From NCBI GenBank assembly GCA_009602725.1, contig WELB01000042.1, forward strand, positions 695,573 to 759,572: a stretch of 64,000 bases of DNA. Reading direction: 5' to 3'. Shown here one piece after another: positions 1 to 12,869 of this stretch (position 1 is the first letter of the stretch; the number at the start of each line of letters is the position of its first letter). Source of the stretch: Spirogloea muscicola (taxonomy: Eukaryota; Streptophyta; Zygnematophyceae; Spirogloeales; Spirogloeaceae). Both the position numbers and the translations under genes were made by a program. The notes beneath the pieces are model-generated. The model was not told the DNA's origin, ran no database searches, and saw only the letters and a list, made by a program, of their open reading frames with translations.

Positions 1-99
1 CCGCGGCGCGGATCGCGGCGCGGGACGCGGCGGGGAGGGCGCGGCGCGGCGCTGCGCCGTCTGGCCGGCCGTCTCCCAGTTGTGCGGCTGTCGATCGGG

Positions 100-665
100 G
101 ACTACTGGGCAACCAGCCATCCGTTGTGGTCACCTTGCTTTGAGGAGCGATCACGCAGCCACTGCAGCCCGGCTTCAACGCCGCCGGCTCGCTCGCCCAA
201 GTCTTCCGCATGCGCCTGGCTGTATCGTTTCACCGCTCCCTTGCGTTGAAACGATACCCACGCCGTCCCTTGCCCACGCCGTCCATACGCGAGCAGACCG
301 TGCTGTGCCGCCGCCTCTGGGTCTCGGCGGAGTCCCTGTTTCCCTGCAGCGAGCTACTCCGACCTAATGTTGCTCACTCGTGGGTACTGAGCTTCCCTCT
401 GCAACGTCTACGTGTTTTGTAGTGTTTTGTGGTGTAGTCCTCTTTCCGGCTCCTCTTTCTTTGGCTTTGGACATTGTCCATTCTTTTTAGGGCTGGCTTT
501 GCTGCCAGCTTCTCCTCTACGGGCGAGCACTTCTTCCCAAGGTACCCTGATCGCGCTTGCAGGTGCCCACTCGTGGGGTACTTACGTCACAGTATACCCT
601 TATAGGCACCTTAGCATAGTGCTTCGTTTCCACACAGCCATCGCCGACTATCGAAGGGCCCTTCC
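100..665 (+). mobile_element. 5'-truncated LINE copy: end of ORF2 and 3' tail
   Basis: The plus strand around 170-240 encodes AGSLAQVFRMRLAVS, nearly the same as AGSLAQVYRMRLAVS read from the minus-strand LINE copy at 12410-12800, followed by a related 3' tail. That tail holds a shared stretch (ctttggacattgtcc near 465-480) and the GCTGGC...GCCAGC piece near 493-510. Only the last part of the reverse-transcriptase ORF remains, as expected for target-primed insertion with 5' truncation. The end near 665 is approximate. Confidence 0.6.
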
Positions 666-1634
666 CTAGACTCCCACCATCTGCGACGTCCCGTCGCCGT
701 CTCGAGGCCCCACTGATCCGCGGAGGGCCCCTTGACCCTCCCCCGCGACGCCGCCGCGGAGCGCGCGGCGCGAGCAGGCCATGGCCGAGGTACCGCCGAT
801 CGCAGGCGAGCTCCGGCCCCGCGCGGCGCGGCGCAGCCTCCAACGCTGCGCCCGCCTCGTCGCGCGATCCGCCTCGCCGGCCGCGGCGGCAGTGGTCGGG
901 CTTTAGGGCGTAGGGTTTAGAGTTTGGATGGCGCCGCGAGCTCGTGCGCGTCGCTCACCGCGTCGCGGAGCTCCGGTGATGGCGCAGAGGCGGCGGGGAT
1001 CGCGCCGCCGGCGGCCGCCGCCGGCGCGGCGCTGCCGAGCCAGATCTGCGCCGGCGGCCTCGCAGGTCAGCAGCACCCCTCCATACCCAACTCTCGATCT
1101 TCCCCTCCGTCACCCCCACCTCCAGCTCACTCGCACAGATTTCCGCCCAGTGAGCGGCACCATGATCACATTGATTATGGTGGAGCCACAGGCTAGGCAG
1201 AAGGATGCGGCTGCTGTCATTAGAGGATCGGCTGTTAAAGCCAGCCAGGTGCATGCAGAGGGTTAGTCTCAGGGTTCAGGGTGTAAGGCAGACAGGGTGT
1301 ATTTAGTACCCCCGTGTCAGCAGCAGCAACTCGGATGAGTTGAAGGGAGGAAGAGCAACCCCCGTTGCGCAAGCCAGAGCCACCGCAGAGCTTGAGATGG
1401 TGGTGCTTTTCCAGTGCTTATCAAGGGATGCCGATAATCCTTTTCACAACCCTGACCCCAAGTCATATCAGCGTCCCGCGGTGCAGTTGACGTGCGAAAG
1501 ACGTGCAACATGCAACCAGGCCCATAGCCACTTTGGCGCCCGTCCGATCTTTCTGGAGCGCCCACGAAGGAAGGCCTTGGTGGCTGGCGCAGTTGCCTGT
1601 CGTAGCCAAAGGGTTGCAGTGCACTTGAAACGAA
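666..1634. other. GC-rich spacer upstream of the carrier gene
   Basis: No gene recognised. The stretch 700-1080 is very GC-rich. A degenerate TTTAGGG-like run lies near 902-925 and again near 1262-1285. Around 1308-1335 there is a short match (cccgtgtcagcag) to LINE-tail scraps seen elsewhere, for example near 53355. It probably holds the promoter and 5' leader of the downstream carrier. Confidence 0.4.
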
Positions 1635-4265
1635 ATGGAGGCCAAGCTGAGCAGCCGTCTAAGTCTGGGTGAGAAGAAGGCACAGAAGCAGCCGCTGAGC
1701 TGCGAACACGCTGCACTTTGTGCAGGCATGGTGGCGGACGCCGCCACGTACCCGATGATGACTGTCAAATCACGGTGCAGCCTGCTGCCACGCCCCTCAC
1801 GCCGACAGGCCTGCTGCATCAGCGACAGCGTGCTGCAGCTCCGCCAGACCGGCTGTTAGCCAGTCCTATCTGCAGTGGATGTCAGCGGCGTCTGACACGG
1901 GCAGCGCAGAATGCAGGTGCAGGGGGCCATGGCCGGCCAGGCGGGTGCGGCTGCCTATGCCTACGCCGGCCCGTTCGAGGCCATACGGTCTATTGTCACC
2001 AAGGTACGAATTCTGCTTGCCACAATAGTAAGTTCGCTTAGCAATACGAGCCGAGGCATTTTAGCAAGCCGCCCAAAGACTGACATTCACAATGTCCTGT
2101 CTTGTATGGCTCCTCCATCGCCTGCAGGAGGGCTGGCGCACGCTCTACAAGGTGCGAACATGGTCGCGCTTGCCAGCGAAGCCACTGCTGGAACCATTGC
2201 CGGCTGCACAACTTAGCAGCTGCACTGAAAATGATGCTGGCTGCGCTGCAGGGCTTTGGGACCGTGATCCAGGTTGCGCCGGCGCAGGCTCTGTACATGG
2301 GGACGTACCAGGCATCTCGGCAGCTCATTCCTGGTGCTCGGTTCTTGCGCCGCCGCTCTTGATTGCGTCTCAACGTGAGGGGCGCGCCGGCACCAGTTGA
2401 CTTGCATGTGCCGCCCTTATATCGCGGATAACCTTCTGATATCCTTGAGGCAGCAAGTCATGCCCTGTTGATACATGGCGGCGGCGGCGATCTATGCAGG
2501 CGACGAGCACAGCCCCGGTGTGCAGTTCCTCGCAGGCATCTGTGCCACGGTTGGGCAGTCGCTTGTGATGGTCCCGCTTGAGGTCGTGCGGCAGCGCCAG
2601 CAGGTCCAGACGCGGGCTTCGGCCGGAGCCTACAAGGTCTTCACTGCTGTCCTTCCCTTTCCTCTACCACAAGTGACGCCCTCTACAGAGCTGCCTGACC
2701 TGCCCACCTTTTGTGTTGTGCCGCCGCATTGACATATTGCTGATTATGTACCGCAGGGGTCATGGCAAACTGCCATCACCATCTGGCGGGCCGAGGGGGT
2801 CCGGGCTCTTTACCGCGGCTTCCTCATGACACAGGTGCATCTCATCGCCCGTCTTGCCTGCTTGTGCCGTCCACCTCTCCCATTTTTCCTACTCTAGTTT
2901 GCCCCCCTCTTGCCAGCTCCTCTGGCAGCGTCATGCACCAGTGACTTGTGAGCATTTTACTTGATCCTTAGTTGCTTGGTGAAGAAGGTCAGTGAGCTCC
3001 ACTCACATAGCTACAAGTGATAGCCACAAAGGCTCAGAGGCAGAGTAGTTTGCTCGTGACGACCCTTGGTATAGCAGCTCGTGATGCTCTTGTTGCTGAA
3101 TGGCAGCTTGTGTGGGGGCCATTCAATGCCGTGTATCTCCCGCTGTGGGAGGGCAGCAAGCAAGCTTTAGCCAGATTATCTGGGGCGGCCTCTGTGGGTT
3201 TCTAAACTCTGGTCCTACCCACCTCTTGTCTCCTAGTCTCCCCCCTTTGTTTGGCATTCACCAACCTTGACAAATAAAGGTGACAATGACTTGACAAAGA
3301 CTTGACAAAGACTTCAATGAGAGGCTTTGTCTCATAATACAGTAGACCCAGGGTTGGCATTCAAGAGTGCTTGTTGCGCTCGTTTTATGCAACAAGTCCA
3401 ACGTTTGCTCTGTGTTAGCTGCTGCGTCCTCCTGGTTTTCATGTCGGCTGCTGTCAGTGTCCTTGTCCGTTGCTGGAAGGATAAAGAAAGCTTTTGAGAA
3501 ACTTACTGCATTGCGGGCCTTGCCCCTCTACCTCTGTTTACCCACTTATACTCCTCATTGTGGTCGCATCTGCAACCTCGAAGCATGGCTGAAATGATGT
3601 GGTGGGATGCTCTCTGAGCGCCACAGGTGAGGGAGCTCGATGTTCGATATGAGCTGGCAGCCTCCTTTGGCAGTAGCTCGTTTGCAGCAGCCATCAGCAA
3701 TCCAATGGTAAGCCTTGGTCGCCGTTGCTTGACATAAGCTGGCATGAGATTCGCATGTCCGCCCCCATGGCTCTGTGAAACACCTGCAAGCCAGTGTGTC
3801 ACCTGGTCACTCCCCACAATGGTCACTCCCCACTTCTGCAATGCCAACCTTAGAGACGTGCCTCTTTGTAGCCACTTTCTCAAGCTGCAGAGATCGATTG
3901 CCGATGCTTGCTGTGATGAGCAACAGGTTTGACCTTACAGTCCAGGATCAGAAGCATCTGACTTCCGTTTGCCATCTAAGTGGACTGGGCTGTGTTAACT
4001 TTCTATGGTACACCAGGACGTGGTAAAGACGCGACTGCAGGTGCAGGGTCGGAGCAATACCGCATCGGCAACAGCGTACTCGTCCGCGCTGGACGCGGCG
4101 GCCAGCATCTGGCGGCAGGAGGGCGCAGCGGGCTTTGCGCGGGGGGCCTCGTCGCGCGTGCTCTGGGTCGCCCCCTCCACCATGATCATGTTCACAACGT
4201 ATGACCAGCTGATGAAGCTGCTCCACAATGCAACCATGGTGGATCAATCCGCATCTGTCGGCTAA
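1635..4265 (+). CDS. Mitochondrial carrier family protein (SLC25, SLC25A44-like)
   Basis: Predicted inner-membrane solute carrier of about 323 residues in nine exons: 1635-1774, 1910-2003, 2128-2151 (a 24-base microexon), 2252-2333, 2500-2636, 2757-2834, 3107-3193, 3627-3707 and 4017-4265. All junctions are GT-AG and the exon lengths sum to whole codons. The three carrier repeats are visible. Repeat 1 has the signature YPMMTVKSRMQVQG, with the usual acidic residue replaced by Met-Thr. Repeat 2 has VPLEVVRQRQQVQ and ALYRGF. Repeat 3 has NPMDVVKTRLQVQG and ends in a helix with FTTYDQLMKLL. Odd-helix Pro and charged residues fit the family. The VPLEVVRQ motif and YKGFGTVIQ loop recall SLC25A44-type carriers, proposed to move branched-chain amino acids, but substrate assignment is inference. 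It is tail to tail with the ELM2/SANT gene. The start is the first ATG in frame, with no obvious presequence, usual for this family. Confidence 0.88.
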
Positions 4266-5333
4266 CAGACCGATGCGTCTGCGCGTAGCGCTCGCATCAT
4301 TCTTTGACACCTCCTAAATCTAAGGCAAGCTTATTAGATGCTCGATTGCAGTCGAAGCTGTGGAGTGAGATGGAAGCTTGAATTTAAGGCACCATGAGGT
4401 GGGAAGCTGCTGCCAAAAGATAGCCTGCTTGCAGCATATCAATATATCTTGGTGACGATTTTGGTGCTGCGATGCAAAGAGCGGCGGGCACATTATGGCA
4501 GAGCTAAATTGTGACACATGGAGTTTCTCCTACAGGGGTAGGAGCTATTGCGCATTGACATGATGGTTGCACTTTTGAAATTTTGTAAGTAGACAGTTGA
4601 GATACTAACGATAAGCAGCCATGACAGACTACGGTTGATAGCCAGGTGTACTCAGGGTAGAGTTGCCTCTTTTTCCTGCTTGGGAATGGAGTGTGTGATG
4701 AGTGACAGAGGGCCTGAACGGCCAAGTACAAAGGCAAGCACATTGACAGATGTCACCTGCTGAATCCTAAGCTTACCCGCTCAGTAAGCACGAGCTTGTA
4801 AAAGACAAAGGTGAGCTGGTTGCGGAGCAATTTGCCACCAGAAACCGGCCAACCAAAGAATGACAGAAGTCCTGTAAGGGAGGGGACGTCAGAAGAGGTC
4901 TAGCAAACTCAAAAACTGAGCACATACTGCACCGGGCTGGCCAATTGGCAGAGCAGCTCTGCACAAGACTTGGCACCCCAGGCAGGTATTGGCTGCACCG
5001 CAGCTAGCAGGGGCAGGCCTGCTTCCACCTCAGGGCGGCCTTCCGCCGCACGTCCACTGCGGTGGGCCACGGTAGCCACCTGACCCACTTCTGCATGGAG
5101 CCTGCTGCCCCAGGATTTGCAAGCGACAGCCCCTTGCGGCCCAGTTTCTGCAGAGGATACATGCCAGAGCTGCAGCTAAGTTGAAGACCTCATGTGACAT
5201 ACTGAGCTTGCACGTGTGTGCAGCTGGCATTACATAAAATGTGACGTGGCACGAGTGCAAAGTGGAGGGCAGCTGCCTCCACCAGTAGGAGGACGATGCC
5301 CCTACACATTTAATTACTGTTAGCAAATCAACA
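4266..5333. other. Convergent 3' spacer
   Basis: About 1.07 kb between two tail-to-tail genes. It has moderate base composition, with no convincing coding exon or repeat. It should hold the 3' UTRs and polyadenylation sites of both neighbours. Confidence 0.4.
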
Positions 5334-8300
5334 TCAGCCTGCTGAAATAAGGGAGTATGCTTGCATATTTACCAGCAAAGACAACTGGTAGGTGCTGTTG
5401 AACAGCGTGGGTCTGAGTTCGACGAGCAGCTCAGTACCTCCTCTGCTGCTCCAGTCAGCTCTATCCCAGATGCTTGCAGCCTCGACACGCGAGCCCTGCG
5501 CATGGGAGCTGGCGCCATCCTCGCTGGCCATGCTTAACCCGACGCTGGACAGGTGGCTGCCTTTAGCTTTGCAGATTACCGCTGGCAAAGTCACGACTAC
5601 TGGCAACAGCCTAGACCTGGCCCTCCTCCACGGCTCTGGGCTTCGACCAGCCGGCTGGGAACGCTTGAGCTGAGCGTACGATTGCGCAGGCAAGTTAAGT
5701 GATTCCTCATCCTCCTCATTGCCATCGCTTGACCCCTTGGCAATTTCAAAATTGCTGGTGTCCACCATCATTGGCCTGCCTCCCCTGTTGCCAATGCCTG
5801 CTTCAAAGTCCACACTTCCCGGCACCCGCACTTCAAGCTTCGGAGCATAGTTGCCTCCTGCAGAGCCCTGCACATCTGCCTTCCTCTTCCTGGAGCTCGA
5901 CCTACTGGTCTTCCAGTCTGACACCCTTAGCTTGTCACTTGAACAAAGTACATCCCCATTGTCAGTGGCAGCCTCGCAGAGTGGAGAGCCAGTCTCTTCC
6001 AGCTTGGGTCTCTCAAGCTCATTGCAGCTGCTGGGGGGCCACAGAATATCATCCTTCGCTGACGACCACCTCAGTGATTGGGCCCTTCGCTCTGCAGATC
6101 GCCGGCGCCTGCTTGGTGACAGAGGCGAGCAATCGCTTGCACGCCGCCCGAGCTCAAGGCAAGGGGACTGCCCACCTGCATCACGGTCGGCTCCCACATT
6201 TCCCTTGGAGCACGGCACCAAGCCACCCCTGCTCGGGCTGCGCAGCGGGCTGCTCCTCTTTTTTTTTACACAGCGGTAGTCTGTGGAGGCCGGCCCATCC
6301 AGAGTACCCGTCTCGTGAGGGCCCGACAGCTTTTGTGGTGCCAAAACCAGCAAGGGGTTTGGCCTGGTCACGCTCTCACAATACTTGCTGCCAGCAGCCT
6401 CCTCAGCTCCCAGCACAGCACATTCGTCTGCATCTGTGTGTCCTGCAGGCACTGCCTCTTCTTCTCCCTCCACTGCTGGTCCAGGGTTGCTGCTGCTCTG
6501 GTTCGTCTGGCCCCTGCCTTCAGCGGTTGCTGCTCGGGCTGCCAGTAGTATGGAGCCTCGGATACCTTTTCTCCAATTCTGCCCACGACCCAGCCCTCGG
6601 GCTGGCCTGCTCGGAAGCTCACGATCATGGCTGCTGGCCGCTGCCCGGGTGTGTTGCGCTTGGGAGTGTGCCCTTATGTCACCGTTGCTTGTACCCTGTG
6701 CACCCTCTGCTGGCACTGAAGACAAGCCATTCTGAAATCTAGCGGTGGCAAGACCCTGCCCCTCTGTGTATGAGCCCTTTCTTCTTGCTGCATGACGCGC
6801 CAAATCTTTCAGCGATCCTCCAGATGCTTCTGCTGGCCCTATGCATGCGCCTGCCCATGATGTAACAGCTGTTGCCCTTGCGCAGCTACTTACTGTATCC
6901 TCTTTTTCCCTTGCCTGTTTACAATATGTGGTCTTTCCTCTGCTGCCAGCCCTTGAGCTCCAAGTGGCCTCCTCCCCTGCCCACCGACCCTGGGCCTTTG
7001 CAGGCCTCAGTTCTTCCGCCCTGCCTAGAAACGCAGGCTTTGCAGCGACAAAGTCCAGGACGTCGCTGAGTGAGTCGAAGTAGTGGACCCCTTTCCTAGC
7101 TCCTCGGGACAGGCCGGCCTTTCCGGGAGGGAGGAAGTAGGCCGCGGACTTCCTTGCCCTGCCGCTGGTGCCGTCAAGTCCAGTGCATTTGGTCCCGCTC
7201 GCCTGGAGAGCTCTCCACCCACGCTCCAACAAGCGAGGCCAAACAGCCTCCCAAAAGAGGTCTTGCCTGCGAGCCTTGCTTAACCTCACCCCATTTAGCA
7301 GCTGCATGGTACAAGTAAATCAGGTAAAGTCAACAGTGGTTGCATGTCTAAGTGCCAATGCAATGCTGCGTGCCAACTCACTACACGCCATTATCATAAC
7401 ATCACATGCAGCAGATTCTGCACAGTACAGGTTTAGTTTTGTGCAGGTTGTGTTAGCCGTCACCTCAACAATCTCTTTGGCGACCAGCTTTCGAAGTGCA
7501 AGTCCACTTGGCAAGCCATCTGGCACCACCACTGGTGCCAGCTGGCATTTTGTAGGGTCCTTATAAGACCGAGTGAGATCGCATCGCCCGCTCCCAATTC
7601 CTACACAGTTGATGAGTAGCTGTAGGCCAACTTCCCGTCGCAGAGTGCAAATGAGATGGCCGAGCGTAACCTGTCCTTGCTCATAAGATGCAGCCGTCTG
7701 AAATACCATCATTTAGCCAATTATTAGAATTTTAGGCATACAGTAGCAAACATTTGTGCAAATAGAACAATCAAATTTGACTGCTGCAAGTGCAAAGTGC
7801 TAGTATAGTGGCCGGCTAGGGGCTGGCTTTGATTTTAGAAAAAAGCACGGACTGCCCATATTCACCTGCCGTAGTAAACGAAGGGAAACTGTGGATGTAC
7901 TGGCAGCCAGTCTTTGCAAGAGCTCCTCCAGCCTCCAACCAGACAGAAGGCCACTGCATGCGCAGAGATGTCACGTAAATTGTGAGTAGCAGTATGTAGC
8001 TGCAGATTCTAAGCTCCAAAAGAGAAGTTGCGAGTCCTTTTAGTGGTGGTCTTACCTTCCGCTGCATGCATGCCTGCGTAGACTTGCGTGGGACTCCTTT
8101 GATGACGACCAACGAGCATGTGCTGAAGTGTGAACAAAAGCGCCATAGTAATAGTGGATGAGGTCACTCATGCCCTTTGTCTCCATGAAGTCCTTAATTG
8201 CACAGAAGTCCTTTCCAAAGAAGTAAAGCCCGAGCTTGAATGCTGCCATTTCATCAGTGCTCCAAGGTGCAGGGGATCTGCAGAATGAATTAGGCGAGAG

Positions 8301-10516
8301 GGACAAAGTTCAGCTAAGATCCGTCTGTGAGAAGAGTGGAGTGTAATTACGAGCCATGGTTATTCCCTGAACAAAAAATCACAAAGGGTATCGCAACTTG
8401 GAAGCTGCACTAGACTGGTTGGCAACAGCAGAATGAAGAAAGGACGTGATCATGATGACTATTTTCAACAAGTTACATGAGGAGTCAATCTGCAGCGCAG
8501 ATAGCATTTGCAAAAATGCAAGACAAGACAAGCTCAAAGTGTTACACACATCAATACATATGTTCTCAATGTATTATGATTGGTAGCAAGTCTGGCACAG
8601 TTAGATAGATGCCGTTGTTCTGACATCCAGATAAGTATGTACCTTCCTGGAACAAAGATTGTATCCTCTCGAAGGCCACAGATTGGACTGCCTGCACAAT
8701 TCCTTTTATATTTGCCTCGCCCTCTGCATTTCCCCTTTCTTCTTTTCACAGGAGCTACATAAGCCATACTTTGCAAACTCTTGTCTGCCAAAGACTTCCT
8801 CTCTTTCAGATACTTGTCAACCTCGCCTTCATCAGGCATTTTCCGACAAGTTGACTGGGAAGGTGCTGTGTCTGTAAAGTGCACGTGTGATGCCTCCTGG
8901 TCAGAGTTGTGCATCATAGGCCCTTGTCTCCTCAAGACTGGCTGATCACCTTGATTTACTTTTTGAGAGAGCCATTCAATGTGGACATCAGCATCTGGCT
9001 CCTGATTGAGGCTAATGTGACTCGCTCCTCCTGAAAGCTTGATTCTGGTCCTTCTGATCTGCATAACTGGGATGGCCCCTCCGTGCACTGCAGAATAGAG
9101 AGGCATTTGCTGCTTGTGAAGAGGATGGACTACCGAGCGGAGTGGAGGCAGGCATTGTGAGCCAAGGTTCTCTATCAAGTAATCACATCAGGTGTGTAGC
9201 CTTATACTGATCTCGCAGTCATGCAAGCCACACTTTAGACTTGGCTGGCTTGAGCCCTTAATCTGCAGTTTGCTTAACAGCTGTATTCCTGAGTGAAAAG
9301 ATCTTACCTGACAGTAGGCCTTTATTATCTTTATTAGCAAGGTCAGACTGATGTTCGTCTAAGTCCTGTCACAAGCAAAAGGTCCAGCTACATTTGTTAT
9401 GCATGTATCCATTCCTGTCAGTAGTGCCTGCATTTTGATCAACAACACAGTCCTCCAGCTGAATTTATGCTCGTTAGTCTAGGCATGACAACTACCTGCA
9501 GCCAATCACAAGAAGCTCCAAAAATTGGTCTTGCAAGTGGTAGCTCAGTTGCCTGCCAATTTTGTAGAACAACAGCAAAGATGTGCCGATTTGTCAGCAT
9601 CTGCAAGTCATAATTTGGCATGCTTGCGCAGCTACAATGCAACCAGTGAAGCAGACAGACTGGAGCATGAGCGAAGGGGCGTCTCATTAACCTGGTAGAG
9701 AGGTCCTATCCTGGGACAAATTCTTGGTGTGCTCCAACTGCCGTTGCCCGTGGAAGCAGATTGTGGAGTGCCGAGGGAGTTATATCTTGGCGTCAGAGGC
9801 TGGACAGCCTTGGGACTCTCTGGCAATGTGAGGAGCTGAGGCGAGCCAATTAACTGGCAATCATTGGCTTCAAGCCTGGGCTTCCCGCCTCCTATATCCC
9901 CTGGGAGCTGACAAGTCAGCTGCTTCCCCGCTTGCTGCTCAAGTGCCTCTGCAGAAGGAGTGCTGGTGCAGCGAAAGTATTGAGAGCTGCTAGGCACTGG
10001 CAGCTTCCTTGGCGATAGACTTTGCCATGGATACCGGCTGTCCGGCGTGTTCCCAGGAGACAGTGCGCATGCCACTGCAGCATCGAATTCAGCTGTGCTC
10101 GGGAGCACAACTGCTGCCTCCCTGGTCTTCAACGGCTCTGGTAAACCAGAAGGCTGCAAACTCGATATGCCATCTGTCGCCTTCACGGGGGTGCCTTTCC
10201 TGCGGCGGTTGGATGGGACTGCGAAGTCATTCTGGCATCTCACGGCAATGCGCTTCAAATTGGACGGCGCCCCCAGCACCTCCAGAGCTTCCATACTTGA
10301 TCTGCTAAGGAAGAGATCTCCATCTTCATCGCTCGGCACATTGCCCGAATCTGCCACAATCCTTTTCAATAGGGATGACTCGCCGCCACCTTCGGAGATC
10401 TTTACACCGCCGTCACCACAGGTTGGCCAGCCAGAGGGGAGGCAAGCTGTCATCTTGGCTGAGAGCATCGGAAAGCCGGGCTCAATTGCAGCTGGAGGAG
10501 CCGCGCAAGCCCCCAT
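5334..10516 (-). CDS. ELM2-like/SANT domain chromatin-associated protein (plant type)
   Basis: Predicted nuclear protein of about 1298 residues from eight exons (minus strand order): 10516-9692, 9552-9496, 9365-9308, 9087-8643, 8277-8056, 7953-7866, 7697-7464 and 7301-5334. All splice phases match and the total is 1299 codons. After a low-complexity N-terminus comes CPRIGPLYQATELPLA, resembling the start of ELM2 (PRxGxxYQAxIP), then HGGAIPVMQI. A SANT/MYB-like domain follows: PWSTDEMAAFKLGLYFFGKDF with DLIHYYYGAF, then GLLSGWRLEELLQRL. The last exon opens with DLFWEAVWPRLLERGW and YFLPPG, then HYFDSLSDVLDFVA, a block I recognise from the Arabidopsis At1g09040/At1g09050 group. The remaining ~500 residues are charged, Ser-rich and disordered. 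Related animal ELM2/SANT proteins recruit histone deacetylases; a corepressor role here is inference. The ATG at 10516 lies just after a possible acceptor (tttgcag), so an upstream exon is possible. Confidence 0.85.
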
Positions 10517-11029
10517 GCGATTGCTGCAAACATAATGAGGACGCCGAGGCTATCACAGTATCAGTTGCCAAGACACGACTCTTCAATGCAGATGCAGCAA
10601 CTGCATCTCTCTTGCACACATGTCAAAGACAAAATCCAGCTGGACGAGAAAGGTGAATTGCAATTGCTGCAGCGAGAAATCATAAAGGGGGGACACGGTG
10701 TCTGCCCCAAGCTACGATCGACAGCTCAGGAGAAGCCAGCACCTAGGCGTGGAGCTCGGGGCGCGGCAGCCACGCCACCTGGGCGTCGGCGAGGCCGGCC
10801 ACTTGCCAGGTAGAGAGGCGCTGCGCCGCGCGCCCGTGGCGCCGGCGCGATGCCAAGGCAATGGAAATGGAGGCCGCGGCGAGCGCCGCGGCGGCGACGA
10901 CGTCGGGGCCCCGAGGCAGCTGGTGGGGAGCAGGGGCGCGTGCGAGTCGGAGCAGCTATGGTGGAGGGGGGGGGTGCCCGGGGCGAAGAAGATTACGGCT
11001 GCTGATATGAAGAAGATCGGCTGTAGAAA
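10517..11029. other. GC-rich upstream region of the ELM2/SANT gene
   Basis: This lies 5' of the minus-strand gene and becomes strongly GC-rich from about 10740 to 10980, as at other gene starts in this window. It is likely promoter and 5' UTR. No motif could be assigned with confidence. Confidence 0.35.
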
Positions 11030-11515
11030 GAGAAGGCGCGCTGTGCGCGTGCAATGAATGGGGGGCCAATTCAAGCCAATACATTATTGTTTAGACAAAA
11101 AGGGTGCAAAAATTTACATACAACGAAGCCAAAAGCAAGAAAAGAAGAAAGGAAGGAAGCAATAAAGTGGCTCTCTCAAGGGAGCGAGGCCGCTGAAAGC
11201 CAAGCCCAAAAAGACTTAACAAGGTCCGAAGGGAACGAAAAGCGCTTTCCTAAAAGCCTTCTGGGCTGTAGTAGCACATTTGCACGGGAGAAGCCACTTC
11301 TCTGGTAGCCTCCACCCGTTCTGACATCGTATTTTCATGCCCCTCCGTCATCGTGGCCCCTTCGGGCTGGCTTTTCACAGCCCTTGCCCCCATTGGAAGA
11401 GCCACTTCTTCCTAGTTGCCGGCCAGGTTCATACGGAGAGAAGACTCGCGGTGCGCATGATATGAGAGGGAGGCCAAGTCAAGCCAATACACATTGTTCA
11501 GGCAAAAATCAGAGG
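11030..11515 (-). mobile_element. LINE 3'-tail fragments
   Basis: Two copies of the family's terminal segment (ggcgcgcNGTGCGC...GGCCAATTCAAGCC) sit near 11034-11090 and 11445-11500. Between them is the repeat module with agtggctctctcaag (about 11165-11240) and an inverted copy (about 11365-11412). No ORF2 residues are evident. These are short truncated insertions or nested pieces; their limits are approximate. Confidence 0.55.
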
Positions 11516-12129
11516 GTGTTCACGGCTTATATTAGCGGAGGAGACGGGGGCGAGACGGCGGGGCGGGCCACCGGCCCCAGCAGGCCCCCGACGGCGCCGC
11601 GTCCGTGGGCCGACCGCCGCGGCGCGGGCCCCACGGGGGGGGGCGCCGGCGCGATCCCCGCGGGACGGGCGGGAAAAGAGGGACGGAACAGATGGGACTT
11701 CGTAGTTGGTGGCCTGGCCTCCCCACCGTTTGACCGAGGGGGCGGGAGGGGCCCGGTCGCGTGGGGAGAAAGGGCTCGCCCATTGAGGATAGGGGCTGGA
11801 AAAAGCAGTGGGGAGCAGGCTCCCACCAACCGGCGATCGGCTCCCCGTTTCTCGTGGCGGGTCGCGCCGGGGGCGGAGCGAGCCCCCGCTGGCCGCCTAC
11901 CCCCCGCCGGCGATCGCGCGCATCCAGGCCGCCGCCGCCACCACCCCCCTCCGCGATCCGGGCCGCCCTGACCTGGCGACGCATGCCAGCCACTCCCTGC
12001 CTTCCCCGCCAACGGGCTTCCTCCCCGGCCAAGGCTGGCCTCCCACAGCCAAGGCCTGTCATTGGAAGAGCTGTTTCTTGCCCCCGTCCCACACGGGTTT
12101 GGTTTTGGCGCCTTTTGGGGAGAAGTGCG

Positions 12130-12805
12130 CGCCCATAGAGAGAAAGGCGCGCGGGGCGCATGAAATGAAAAGGGAGGGCAATTCAAGCCAATACATAGTT
12201 CAAGCAGAGGCGAGTGCATACTAAACAAGGCTACATAATATAGAGACCTAAACTAAGGTGCCTAAGGTGACATTAGTACCCACGGGAGAGCACAAACAAA
12301 AAGAGAGAAGAGGGGCCAAAGCCAGCACAAAAAAGACTGGACAATGTCCAAAGCCAAAGAAAGAGGAGCCTCTTAAGCACAGAAAAGAAACGAAGCAGCT
12401 ACGAAGCACTCAGTAACCTCTGCTAAGCAGCCGCAGGTCGGAGAGACTGGGTTCCTGGAAGCGGGTCCCCTGGCCAGAGCCAGAGGCTGCAGCGAGGGCG
12501 CTGCCTGCACGCAGGTGCAGCGCGCGGGCCATAGACCTCTGCAGCGAGACGGCCAAGCGCATGCGGTACACCTGCGCTAGCGACCCTGCTGCATGGGAGT
12601 CCACCGGCTCCCCATGGAAGCGGCGGGCAATGGCGTGACGAGAGAGCTGGTTGAGCAGCTCGAGCCACCGAGCGCCCAGCGCCCCGTGCGTATCGATGGC
12701 GAGCGGGAAGAACTCGTCGTCCCGCGGGTGATCTGCGTATTTTAGCTCCTTGGCCCGAGCTGCGCAGGCTACTGCATACCCAGCTTTGGTGGCACACTGG
12801 GTCCG
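12130..12805 (-). mobile_element. 5'-truncated LINE: ORF2 C-terminus and 3' tail
   Basis: Best LINE copy in the window. Read on the minus strand from about 12720, it encodes EFFPLAIDTHGALGARWLEL, then LSRHAIARRFHGEP, AGSLAQVYRMRLAVS and finally SLSDLRLLSRGY before a stop near 12410. The F-x-P-L-A-x-D-x-x-G-x-x-G pattern is typical of the end of LINE reverse-transcriptase ORFs. The 3' tail includes ctttggacattgtcc and ends in the GGCTTGAATTG...GCGCGCC segment near 12215-12130. The ORF piece is uninterrupted, which suggests a fairly recent insertion. I cannot place it in a named clade. Confidence 0.7.
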
Positions 12806-12869
12806 AGGTCTCCATGGGCGAACGATTCGTCTTTCGGCCCCCTTTGTCCCCCTTAGCTAGCCCATTAAC

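Noticed and set aside
5699-6742. 347-codon plus-strand open frame
   Set aside because: It is the shadow of the last exon of the ELM2/SANT gene, whose minus-strand frame has recognised motifs; the plus frame is Leu/Pro/Ser-rich with no family.
11527-12228. 233-codon minus-strand open frame
   Set aside because: Compositional, Pro/Arg-rich, and overlaps LINE-tail sequence and other frames of equal length.
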